Positions 36,941 to 46,328 of a stretch of 64,000 nt of DNA are shown one piece after another (position 1 is the first letter of the stretch; each line of letters begins with the position of its first letter). Both the position numbers and the translations under genes were made by a program. This DNA is from Brachycybe producta (lineage: Eukaryota > Arthropoda > Diplopoda > Playtdesmida > Andrognathidae), in the NCBI GenBank assembly GCA_036925085.1, contig JAUPFP010000006.1, forward strand, positions 3,437,131-3,501,130, in the 5' to 3' direction. The notes under the pieces were generated by a model. It saw only the letters and a program-made list of their open reading frames with translations. It was not told the origin of the DNA and searched no databases.

Positions 36941-37784
36941 AAAATCTCGTCATATCCAAAATTTATTTCAGATCTAGTCTTAAAATTTGTTACCAAAGAA
37001 GACGAAAAAAAAAACATGCCAAAAATTTAAAGAAAGAATTGTGAAACTCCAAACTGATTTGCGTGTGATTATCTTGAATTCTGAGCCATTTTACAAGATT
37101 TTGCCATTTACATTTAAATTGCCATTGTATAATAATTAATATATTTATAAGAATATTTATATATATATATGTGATTATACGCTATATACAGTATTATACT
37201 TAATAAGTCATTATTCATTGGGACCATGTTTAAATTAGATCAAGAGAGTAGAGAGAGAGAGAAAGAAAGAAATTTAATGAGTTTTTTGGGTGATAAAAAC
37301 ATTTATTATATTTATTATATATTAATGAATGTGATCACTTTTTTGTATGTTGTACGTTAAAAAAGTTTGTCTATTAAATTTAAAGATTCAATTATATTTC
37401 TGCTCGAAATAATTTCTGGTATGAGTGAAAATAACTTGTTTTTATCTATTTTTTTGTATTTGAGAATTTGTATTTGTTTTTTTGAAAATCACACAAAAAA
37501 GGGCCTTTTCTTCTAGGTGTCATTCATTTTTACAAAAAAACATTTAAACAAAAATTGTGTTTCAATCTTCTCTTAAATTATATGGGGAGATTATAACCAG
37601 CCCCAGTTTATATTATTTTCTTTTTAAGAGTAGAAGATACATGAGAATTTCCTTTTAGGGTTAAGTTTGGATATATGTTTCTAGTTTCATTTAAAATTTC
37701 ATTAATTTCTACTTAGTTGTTTATTTTTTAGAAAATGTTTCGTGTTCAATCTCGAAAAAAATATTTAAACATTCAGAAAAATCA

Positions 37785-37940
37785 AAAAAAGCCTCAGGAG
37801 GGCTCAACTAGCAACAAAAAGCTTCATAAAGTGGATTTAAGAATTTTTTAAAATTCTGAAAAATGTAGAATATTAGGTCCATGAAAACTCGAAAACATTT
37901 AATTGCTCTAATAATATAAAGGCCCTAGGGAAGGCTCAAC
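37785..37940. repeat. Dispersed repeat shared with 12.58-12.75 kb
   Basis: GCCTCAGGAGGGCTCAACTAG-like start, then AAGAATTTTTTAAAATTCTG and AAAAATGTAGAAT in the same order as in SLC24 intron 11. A second GGCTCAACTGCCGCC follows at 37932. Confidence 0.6.
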
Positions 37941-38109
37941 TGCCGCCAAACTTTTTAAAATTCTGCTTGAAGCTTTAATTTTCCAATCCACCACTAGGAT
38001 CGCTGTTGAGTCTTGAAAAATGAGGTGGATATACCCCATTGAGCGAACCTATGAGGAAAAGCCGTAAACTTAACCATTATAACGGTAACGACACAGCAGC
38101 GAGGGTGAA

Positions 38110-38300
38110 TCAAGTACAGTATGTCAAGACATTTTACTTTGTATTCGCGTTTAATCAAAAATCAGTTCTATTTCGAGTGTCCAGTAAAACGTGGATAAAA
38201 ACGAAAACAGCTTTCCAAACATGTACTCTGCTGTGAATCTCTATGAATCTTTATGAATCTCGTACATGATTTTCTTGTATGTCGTCTCCATTGAACTTTG
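38110..38300. repeat. Family C repeat
   Basis: TCAAGACATTTTACTTTGTA ... AGTAAAACGTGGATAAAAAC ... GAATCTCGTACATGATTTTC ... GTATGTCGTCTCCATTGAAC. The unit CTATGAATCTTTATGAATCT is duplicated internally. Confidence 0.65.
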
Positions 38301-38359
38301 CCACCATTTCATTTGCTGCGCATGCGTAAATCCACAGACGAATTAGTAATATTAAAAAA

Positions 38360-38370
38360 AAGATGGCGGC
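38360..38370 (+). promoter_or_regulatory. AAGATGGCGGC (YY1-type) promoter motif of NAA30
   Basis: Exact AAGATGGCGGC about 240 nt upstream of the NAA30 ATG, the form known for YY1-bound housekeeping promoters, where it lies at or just after the start site. Function here is inferred. Confidence 0.5.
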
Positions 38371-38556
38371 GTCGATAGAAAGTAAAATAGGTGAAAAATC
38401 TTAACTTTCTAAATATTAAAACAAACGTTGAAATACTTACGTTTGTATTTCTACGAAGTTGATTAGGAAGAGAAGCTAAAGACCGACCATCGGAGGAGAG
38501 CGCTCCATTCTCGAGAATAAAAGTGTGGCCTTAAATAATCCGTAAGCACAAAAAAA

Positions 38557-38583
38557 ATGATGGAACTGATGATGATAATATAA
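38557..38583 (+). other. Short upstream ORF ahead of NAA30
   Basis: ATG ATG GAA CTG ATG ATG ATA ATA TAA: eight codons ending 26 nt before the main ATG. If the leader starts at the upstream AAGATGGCGGC, ribosomes would meet this frame first. Its four ATGs in eight codons are unusual. A GA repeat (38584-38604) fills the gap to the start codon. Confidence 0.5.
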
Positions 38584-38609
38584 GGAGAGAGAGAGAGAGA
38601 GAGAAAAAA

Positions 38610-39140
38610 ATGGAACCGTTTTCACTTTCATCATCGTCTTCTACTTCTACGACGACGACGAATTCCATTCAAATTGGAGGAATGGACGGAACGAATCACA
38701 CAAATTCTCTTCCTAATCATAAAGACGATGACGTATTAGTAGTAGCCAATGCAATACGCGATAAATTACGGCTCGTAGACGAGGTCAAAGGAGCAAACGG
38801 ATTTTGTTTACTAGGAGGAGGTGAAGGAGGAGGAGGAGGGAGTTCAGGATCGGGATCAGATTCTTCAGATTATGTGAATCGAATCGAAAACGGTTTCACT
38901 AAACTGGATAATAACCATGACGTCATTTGGTCGGACGAACAACGTCAGAATCATCATCATTGCAATACTACTAGTCCAGAAGAAGCGAAAGAAACGACGA
39001 CAAAACTTATGGGACCTTATAGAATGCCGCCCACTCAAATTCAAAAACAGAACGAACTAAAGAAACAAAAAATCGTCACTTGTTTATCTGAACCGGAAGT
39101 TCATCTGGCTAATACGGTGGTCAATAATCACCATCGTTAT

Positions 39141-39176
<36 letters not shown>

Positions 39177-40606
39177 AATCATCATCATCATCCTCCTTAT
39201 CATCATCAACACCAAGAAAAGCCTCCTCCTCCTCCTCCTCTTCTATTTCCTTCTTCTTCTTCTTCAATTAACAATTGTACTTATTCAAACGGTGGACGAT
39301 GTTGCGACCAAACGAACCTAAAAGAAGAAGGTGGAATTCGTTACGAGGCTTACGAATCTGAAAGACAGATGCCGGACATCATGAGACTCATACAGAAGGA
39401 TCTATCCGAACCGTACTCTATTTACACGTACAGATATTTCATCCACAACTGGCCCAAACTTTGCTTCCTTGTACGGTTTCAAATGTCTTCCATTCATATT
39501 GCTACGAAATGCAGAAGAAGAAGAAAACCTAGAGAGAACGCTTACAAAACTAATTTCAAAGTTTTATTTTGAAACTAGAAAGAACAAACATAATTTTCAC
39601 AATAATATCTTTCAAAGTAAACTTTAAATGGCCATATTTTAAACTTGACAGTTTTCAAAATGCAATTGAAAGTTTATTTTCAAACAAATAACGTCATGAA
39701 AACCTAACTAAAGTGGAAACTGTTTAAGACGAAATGGATGGGATTGGAATCATTTTTTTTTTTTAAATTAAATAAACTTTTATGCTGTTTTAAGGAACCG
39801 AACTGCAAATATATTTCGTGTTAAACGGTTTCCACTGTATACTATTGAAAACCGTTTAACACGAAATTAAACAGACTGGAATATTTTTTTTTAGTGTTAA
39901 ATGGAATAATTTGTATGTGAACCAAAAATATATTTCGTGTTATCCGAATTTTTCATATTAAACGGTTTTCACCGTGTGTAAATTCGTTTACGTTACTAGT
40001 TTCAAATATTGAAAATTCTTTCATAATTTACTGTAAAAAGCATTTTCAATAGTTTTTTTTTTTAATTTTGCTACTGTGTTCAAAAATAAACAATTTTTCA
40101 TAATAAATTATTTTGTTTGCCTCGTTTTCAGGCAGTTGACGGAACTCGATGTGTTGGGGCCATTGTTTGCAAACTGGATCTTCATAAGAATGTCATTCAA
40201 AGAGGTTATATAGCAATGTTGGCCGTAGACGAGAACTACAGGAAGAAGAAAATAGGTTTTCCTTTCTCTTCATCGTCGCTTTTTCTAACCTCGTCTCGTA
40301 ACATTCTTAACGTTCTTTTTCAGGATCCAACTTGGTACTAAAAGCGATACAGGCAATGGTAACGGACGATGCAGACGAAGTACGAAACTTTAAAAACGAT
40401 TATGGTTACGTTTTACAATACTCACGATTATTACTTTTTTTCGTTTTGAAAAAATGATTAAAAAAAAGGTCGTTCTAGAGACTGAAGTATCGAATAAACC
40501 CGCACTGAAACTGTACGAGAACTTGGGTTTCGTCCGTGATAAACGACTTTTCAGGTACTATTTGAACGGAGTCGATGCACTACGATTGAAACTCTGGTTA
40601 CGATGA
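38610..40606 (+). CDS. NAA30: NAA30, catalytic subunit of the NatC N-terminal acetyltransferase
   Basis: Transfers acetyl from acetyl-CoA to N-terminal Met followed by hydrophobic residues, on ribosomes with NAA35 and NAA38. Four exons (38610-39470, 40132-40255, 40324-40379, 40469-40606) encode 392 aa. Residues about 245-392 form the GNAT domain: [75 protein letters not shown] (CoA-binding R-x-x-x-x-G), [20 protein letters not shown] and [20 protein letters not shown]. The last 45 residues are nearly the same as in vertebrates. The N-terminal 245 residues are low complexity: Ser/Thr runs, a Gly-rich stretch, 12 glutamines, His runs and six prolines. The glutamine tract is coded mostly by CAG and may vary in length. 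Confidence 0.96.
39142..39175 (+). repeat. CAG/CAA tract coding polyglutamine in NAA30
   Basis: Roughly nine CAG followed by three or four CAA codons, then an AAT and a CAT (His) run. A coding microsatellite within the disordered N-terminus. Confidence 0.9.
39813..39867. repeat. 19 bp perfect hairpin in NAA30 intron 1
   Basis: ATTTCGTGTTAAACGGTTT (39813-39831) and its exact complement (39849-39867) flank a 17 nt loop. Further ATTTCGTGTTA...CGAAT and ATTAAACGGTTTTCACCGT pieces follow to about 39985, and a related piece sits at 61975-62010. Confidence 0.8.
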
Positions 40607-40812
40607 TGATGACGACAATGACGATTTTTGTGGTTTCTTGCAAACTGAAAATGAAGCGAAACGAAAGCGGCGCTTCGTCCCAACGAATATGAAAAAAATA
40701 AAAAAACTGAAGGGACAATCGGCACTTTCGTGTTTTGTTTTCGTTATTTTTTTTGTTTGTTGACTTTTTGCTTCAAAAGCAGAAGTTGATCTTGTAAATG
40801 TAAAGAAATTTA

Positions 40813-40818
40813 AATAAA
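40813..40818 (+). promoter_or_regulatory. AATAAA polyadenylation signal of NAA30
   Basis: Canonical hexamer 207 nt past the NAA30 stop, in AT-rich sequence. Confidence 0.45.
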
Positions 40819-41031
40819 AAATTTAAAAAATGTATGTAGAAGAAATTTGGAGAAAAAAAACGAACAAGAAAAAAAAAGGAATGTTGTATTAAATATTGAA
40901 AAATGAAAGAAGAAAAACATTGAAAAAATTGTTAAAACTTGTGTAATATATTAAAATGAAAATATCTTTGAAAAATAATTGTCCTTTTAATTTTCTTTAT
41001 ATTATAATTTTCTTTATATTATATTTATAAT

Positions 41032-41095
41032 AAAAAAAAAGACACAAATAATAACGAATACTTCAGTATTCGTTATTATTTGTGCCTTTTTTTTT
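41032..41095. repeat. Near-perfect 31 bp-arm hairpin downstream of NAA30
   Basis: Nine A then GACACAAATAATAACGAATACT, a 2 nt loop (TC), then AGTATTCGTTATTATTTGTGCC and nine T. One mismatch across 31 pairs. It directly abuts the TTAGGGC element that follows. Confidence 0.95.
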
Positions 41096-41295
41096 AGGGC
41101 CATGGCACACAAAACCAATTTTGGTAGTCGATTTCAAATGCAAAATGTTGCACATGGCTGGGCTGTGCTAAAAATGTATTGCTACAAAAAGAACTAAGAA
41201 GATTACCTTGGCACACAAGTGTTAACTCAAGTGTCTTCATTTTGCAGACAAAATCGACCATCAAAAGCAGTGATATCCCATAGGGCCTTAAAGTG
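41094..41295. repeat. TTAGGGC-ended inverted-repeat element
   Basis: Starts TTTAGGGCCATGGCACACAA and ends CCCATAGGGCCTTAAAG. Inner arms TTTTGGTAGTCGATTTCAAA / CAAAATCGACCATCAAAA pair well. Related to 20378-20690. Confidence 0.65.
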
Positions 41296-41299
41296 TAAA

Positions 41300-41900
41300 C
41301 ACTCCTTGAACTTCTGTTGTCTTTTAGGAGCAAAAATTAAGATTAATTAACTTGAAAGTGTTTAGAAACTAGAAGGATAGCTCAAATCATCTAAGGGGTT
41401 TTTTATGTTTTGATATCTTTCAAAATAAGCTTTTTCTGTGCGCTTGAAAATTACCCAACTTTTAGCAGATATTTTTTATTTTTGTTTACAAAAGTTTATT
41501 TTGAAAGATACCAGCATGAAAATAATTCTAAATGTTGCAGCAGCTACAAGTTCTAGTTTCTAACACTTTTCAATTTTTTCTTAAGTTCGTTTTAAATTTT
41601 AAACACCCCTTGAACTCTGGTTATTATTGTTTTCAGAAAGCAAAAATTAAGAGAAATTTGAAAACTAAAAAGGTAGCTCAGTCACTTAATGGTATTTTCA
41701 TGTTGGTATCTTTTTAAATGTCTATTTTTGTCATTTTTTTAAATGTCATTTTTTGTCTAAAAAAGTTTATTTCAAATTTATCAGCATGAAGATACTCTTA
41801 AGTGATTGAGCTACCATTCTCGTTTCTAAAATACTTTCATAGTTTTTCTTTTTTTTTTTCATCTGAAAGACAGAATAATCAAAGAGTTCAAAAATCATCT
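41300..41900. repeat. Two tandem family A elements
   Basis: Copy one: left arm near 41363 (GAAACTAGAAGGATAGCTCA), right arm near 41540 (AGTTCTAGTTTCTAACAC). Copy two: left arm near 41660 (GAAAACTAAAAAGGTAGCTC), right arm near 41800 (GATTGAGCTACCATTCTCG). Same orientation, back to back. Confidence 0.8.
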
Positions 41901-42055
41901 GAAAATAAAACAACTTTTAAGAAACTGACAAACTATTGAGAAATAAATTTCCAAACATACACAAAAACTAACGTTTATGATCATAAAATGGAATGATATG
42001 AGTGTCATTTTCTAAGAAACATTCAACATTAATCACTAAATCGTAATTACCTAAT

Positions 42056-45000
42056 TCACTTTTTTTCTCTACCGTCCGATCCAACCGTAATCTTTAAGTA
42101 GATCGTATCGTTAATCAAATATTTGTCGCACTCTTCAACTAAAGCATGCGGCGCAAACTTAGAAATTCCAGACCCGACATTAATATCCGTTTGAGGTTTC
42201 TGAAAACTTCCTAACGTATGATTTGGTAGAAAAGCCTCTTTGATGTTCTCTTTGTTGTTCGGATTCTTTTGATCTATAAGAACGATGGTCACCTTACGTT
42301 TGAACGGCCACGAAAGGATATCGTCCCATGGTCCCTTCATTATGCATACAAACACGGACAGATGAGATCCACGCCCATCTCCGTCACCTCCCAGAAATAC
42401 TTTGCTGCACATTTTGTATCCGTAACGATCTGTAAAGAAAGGTTCGCTAACCATGGAAGGATGTCGTCCGGACATGGACTCTGCTTTACGATGACGATAA
42501 TCATTAATCTTCCAAACGAGAACACCATCGTGGTTGTTTATAGACAACGTCTGAATCTCAAGTTCTTGTCTGTCGACTCTTAATTTCAAATCGTGGACCA
42601 TATCTTTAACAAAACGGAATATGATCATAACATTTAACGTAATTTTAAAGCGAAAACGCCTTTTGAAGCTCTGATTATTCTGTCTTTCAGGTGCAAATGA
42701 ATATAAGCTTGAATGGGTTTTAGAAACTAGAAGGGTAGCTCAATTACTTCAAGGTACTTTTCTGCAGAAGAAGAGTTCGAGAGGCGTTTAAGCTATTTTT
42801 ATGTTGATACCTTTCAAAATAAGCTTTTTATTTGAGTTAAGCAGACCTTAGTTTTTACTATTTGTCTATAAAAATGTTCATTTTGAAAGACATCAACATT
42901 AAAATACCTTAAGTTATTGAGCTATCCTTCTAGTTTTTAAAACACTTCCTCGTTTCTCTTAATTTTACTCTTCTGAAAGACAGAATAACCAGAGTTCGAA
43001 AATCAGCTGTTCATAAAAGATCTTTAACTAACGGAAACGAGAACTTCTTTCTTTACCGATTAAGATGTTGTTCTCTTTTAACTCTTGAGCTAGACTTTTC
43101 TGATGTGTTTCGTGTCCATCTGTCGTACTTTCAACGTCGGCAGATCGTTCTTTGTCTTCCGAACTCTCTTTCAGTCCCGTCTCGTGCATCGTGAACAACT
43201 TATGAACGTAAACCTTCGAAAACAGAAAAAAACAACCGTAGGAAAAAATTGTAAGATGACCGAATGATGAAATTTCTCTTTCTTTTACTTGCAAATTAGC
43301 AACTTTTTCCATCAGTCCATCGTTAGTTTCTCTCAATCGATCGAACTGTTTCAATATCTCTTTCATTCCGTGACGAAATGCGTAATTTTCGTTTTGAAGC
43401 AACTAGAAAAAACTAAATCTAGTAAAAAAAAAACTTAAGATTTATATGAAAAACAGAACAAACCAAAATATCTCCTTTCGATTCTTGCATCAAGATATCA
43501 AATTGAAGATTAAGAAACGAATAAAGATCAGCCATCAGTTTGAAATGTTGCAACATATCGCTCTCGTGTTCCTCCAAGTTCTTTCCGTTTCCCTAAAATA
43601 GAGTCAGTCGCTTTAATTCTAGTTTAAAAGTGTAAACGACCCTTTAACCCTGGTTATTTTATCTTTTAGGAGCAAAATGAAGAGAACTTGAAATCGGTTT
43701 AAAAACTAGAACAGTAGCTCAATCACTTACGGGTATTTTCATTTTGATATACTTCAAAATAAAGGATTAAGACATTTTCAATTTCTCTCTTCTTAAACGC
43801 AGAAAACCCAAGTGAAAAATTAAATTAAATGAACATCGATGGCAACTCACTCTAAAGTCGCATCCAAGATGTTCGTATTTACAAGGAAACAATCGAATCT
43901 GACAAACTTTAAGATGTTCGGGAATCTTTCATAAAAAAATAAAGAAATCGATTGAATTTACAACGGGAAAAAAAACTTTTTTTTCTATAACCGAAGAAAA
44001 CCTCGGCTCGTATGATTCCTTCCTTTCCACATCGATTCGGACAATCGACGATCATTTGTTGACAATCACTCAAATGATTCTGTGAAAAAAAAAAACAAAT
44101 AAATAACTAAAGCTATGAAACTGTCGATCATTTTCGACAAGTGGTGTAGAAGAACCTGTTCGAAAGCTAAGACGAAATCTTGTTTACAGAAGTCACAGGT
44201 GACAGTCCGATGCGTGCAAACGAACCTTAGATGATTCTGAAGGTCATTTATACCAACGAGCCGTTTGCAACCCTGTGGACATTTGATCGTAGCTTTGTCA
44301 CAACTTTTTACGTGTCTCTGTTCGAAATAAGACAGAAAAAATGTGACTAAAATTTATTGATATTCTACGTCTTGAATACCAATTTACAAACTAGAAGCGT
44401 AACTGATTCCCGTCACTATATTTTCATGTTGATATCTTGTAAAATAAGCTTTGTATGTCAGTTTTTTTTATCTATAAAAAGTTTATTTTGAAAGATATAA
44501 ACATGAAAACATTATTAAGTGATTTAGCTACCGTTCTAGTTTCTAAAACATTTTCAAATGTGTTGCTACTGAAACCAAGAGCTTATTCAGAAAAATCTGA
44601 ATCCAAAAACGAAAATCTCGAATTTTAAATTGTCCAACAAAAAAATCTATTTTTAAAGATATATGAACAATAAAATTTTTTAAGTGTTTCAATTACTCTT
44701 CTAGTCAATAAATATCTTTCAATTTCTTCTTGACATTGGGTATGTAACGCAAAATAATTATTCTCCTTCATTCGTATATTTTTCAAAAAAAAAAAACTAT
44801 CTTTAAATCAATAACAGAAAACGAATTTCAAACATCAAATAATAACCGTAATATATTGAAGTTTGACAACATCGTTGCATCCGTTAGATCGAAACGGACA
44901 TTGAACATTTAGATTATCAACTTTCTTCCGCATTTTCTCGTTTTCTTTCATCTGAAAAAAAAATGCAAGAAAAGGAGAATGATTAAAAAGAAACGCTTCG

Positions 45001-45275
45001 TACATATCTTATGACTGTGAAAGAATGAAGTATACTTGGCCCTTGACAATGGGCACGTCATCAACAGGACATCGTAAGTCGTTTCTAGGTCCATCGACGT
45101 TCTTTTTGACTGGTCCATTTAGACATTCAGAACAGAAAAGATGACCACAAGTTGCGGTCAACGCTTCAACGCAGATATTTTGACAGAAATTACATCGTAA
45201 TTCGTTAAGCAACGAAATAGGATCAGTAAATTTGAAACTTTTCACCAGAAAACTGAGATCTGATCTTTCTGTCAT
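42056..45275 (-). CDS. TRAF-family adaptor/E3 ligase (TRAF3/5-like)
   Basis: TNF-receptor/Toll-pathway signalling adaptor in the cytosol. Nine exons (45275-45036, 44951-44847, 44317-44156, 44079-44002, 43925-43851, 43592-43464, 43402-43289, 43213-43057, 42603-42056) give 535 aa. The RING (C28, C31, C43, H45, C48, C51, C69, D72) has the CP-x-D ending typical of TRAFs. TRAF zinc fingers follow (CPFRSNGCNDVVKLQYIT, CPQGCKRLVGINDLQNH, CDFCKQDFVLAF, CPNRCGKEGIIRAE, CKYEHLGCDF). Next come a coiled coil (about 240-375) and a MATH/TRAF-C domain (about 379-533) with GVLVWKINDY, SEPFFTDRYGYKMC, GSHLSVFVCIMKGPWDD, WPFKRKVTIVLID and NDTIYLKITV. GVLVWKINDYRHRK resembles TRAF3/5 more than TRAF6; the exact orthologue is unresolved. 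Divergent from DCAF5. Confidence 0.93.
42650..43020. repeat. Family A element in the last intron of the TRAF gene
   Basis: TTATTCTGTCTTTCAG at 42676-42691, left arm near 42721 (GAAACTAGAAGGGTAGCTCA), right arm near 42911 (ATTGAGCTATCCTTCTAG), then GAAAGACAGAATAACCAGAG and CAGCTGTTCATAAAAGATCT. Confidence 0.9.
43610..43775. repeat. Half copy of family A in TRAF intron 5
   Basis: Left half only: GTTTAAAAGTGTAAACGACC, TTATTTTATCTTTTAGGAGC, then AAAACTAGAACAGTAGCTCA and ATTTTGATATACTTCAAAAT. No right arm. Confidence 0.75.
44370..44730. repeat. Family A element plus solo right arm in TRAF intron 2
   Basis: Left arm near 44385 (CAAACTAGAAGCGTAACTGA), right arm 44518-44549 (GATTTAGCTACCGTTCTAG). 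A solo right-arm-like piece follows near 44690 (ATTACTCTTCTAGTCAAT). Confidence 0.75.
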
Positions 45276-46328
45276 CGTTTTCGTTAACTAAAAAGTTAAA
45301 AGTTCAAAGGTTAAAATGATACGAAACGTTTTGATACTGACTTAATTCGAATGGGAGTGGCTCAAAAAAGACAATTTCAGCTGGTTTTCATAGCTTTAAA
45401 CGATTACTAACACGACTTGATTCACTTTAAATGAGAAATAACTGTTCTAATCGTTTATAAGGATAAAATCATACTTGATATGCAAAGATTACAAGAAGAA
45501 GACACGGAAATTTGACATCTTTAAACCATTTTTATCACTTCACGTACGATTACAGATCACACAGATTGCTCCGAGCGAAACCAATCTCCATAAATATACT
45601 TATCGCGGCGTAAGAAGAAGCTGTGTGACGTAAGAAGGGTTGACTAAAAAGTTAGAATTTTGTCTAAATAAAAAGGTTACTAGAATGACAAGTCAATGCC
45701 AGAACTCTTTTGTTTAAACCTTTGAAAACGTTTGTTATCAATTATCATACCTTTACGAACAGATTTAATAACATGACCTTAAAATTACTTTAACTCCTCC
45801 GACGTCAAAGCTTCTCCTTACAACGAGGCAAGTATAACCATAACATTTTCTTCAATTCGCATATGGAAACAACTTTCCACGTGACTTTGTTTACATCGCA
45901 TGGTGGCGCTATATATTATAAACGAGTCGACTAGCCGTTGATCGTCAGCTGAGAATAAATACCAATTTTTAGATGCGTACATTTGTTAAAACAATAATGA
46001 AAATAAAAGGAAATCATTATTTTTTAACATAACATACCCCACGTCATATTGAATTTAAAATAAAAATATAAAGATAACAATACAATAAGAATTACTCATC
46101 GGCGAAGCGCCGCCGAATATAGCCTCTAAGTCTTGTTTTGCACAAGGCAGCGACTAACATCACGTCTAATTTCCGTAATTGATGGAGTTATGGCGATTGG
46201 ATTTTGTGTCTTTTTTGCACGTTTTGTCGCATAATTCCGAATTTCACGCTAAATTTACTTATTCGATAGCTAATTAGTATGTTCTAAATAATAATACAGA
46301 AACTGACAAATAGAATAATCTAGAAATA
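45276..46328. other. Divergent upstream region of TRAF and DCAF5 genes
   Basis: Non-coding interval of about 1 kb. A family B inverted-repeat element occupies 45608-45832. A GC-rich dyad CGGCGAAGCGCCGCCG (about 46099-46114) lies 215 nt ahead of the DCAF5 ATG and could be promoter DNA. No TATA box seen. Confidence 0.5.
45608..45832. repeat. Inverted-repeat element family B, copy 2
   Basis: Left arm GTAAGAAGAAGCTGTGTGAC with GTAAGAAGGGTTGAC; right arm CTCCGACGTCAAAGCTTCTC with CTTACAACG. Less well preserved than the copy at 51.6 kb. Confidence 0.7.

Larger units (their letters stand above)
36941..38609. other. TBC1D16 3' region and NAA30 upstream region
   Basis: No extra exon seen. 36941 to about 37400 is likely the TBC1D16 3' UTR. 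The repeat shared with 12.6 kb lies at 37788-37935, a family C repeat at 38110-38300, and the NAA30 promoter/5' UTR at about 38310-38609 with an AAGATGGCGGC motif, a short upstream ORF and a GA repeat. Confidence 0.55.
40607..42055. other. Region between NAA30 and TRAF genes (convergent)
   Basis: NAA30 3' UTR with AATAAA at 40813-40818, then a long hairpin (41032-41095), a TTAGGGC-ended element (41094-41295) and two family A copies (41300-41590, 41600-41900). No exon recognised. Confidence 0.6.
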
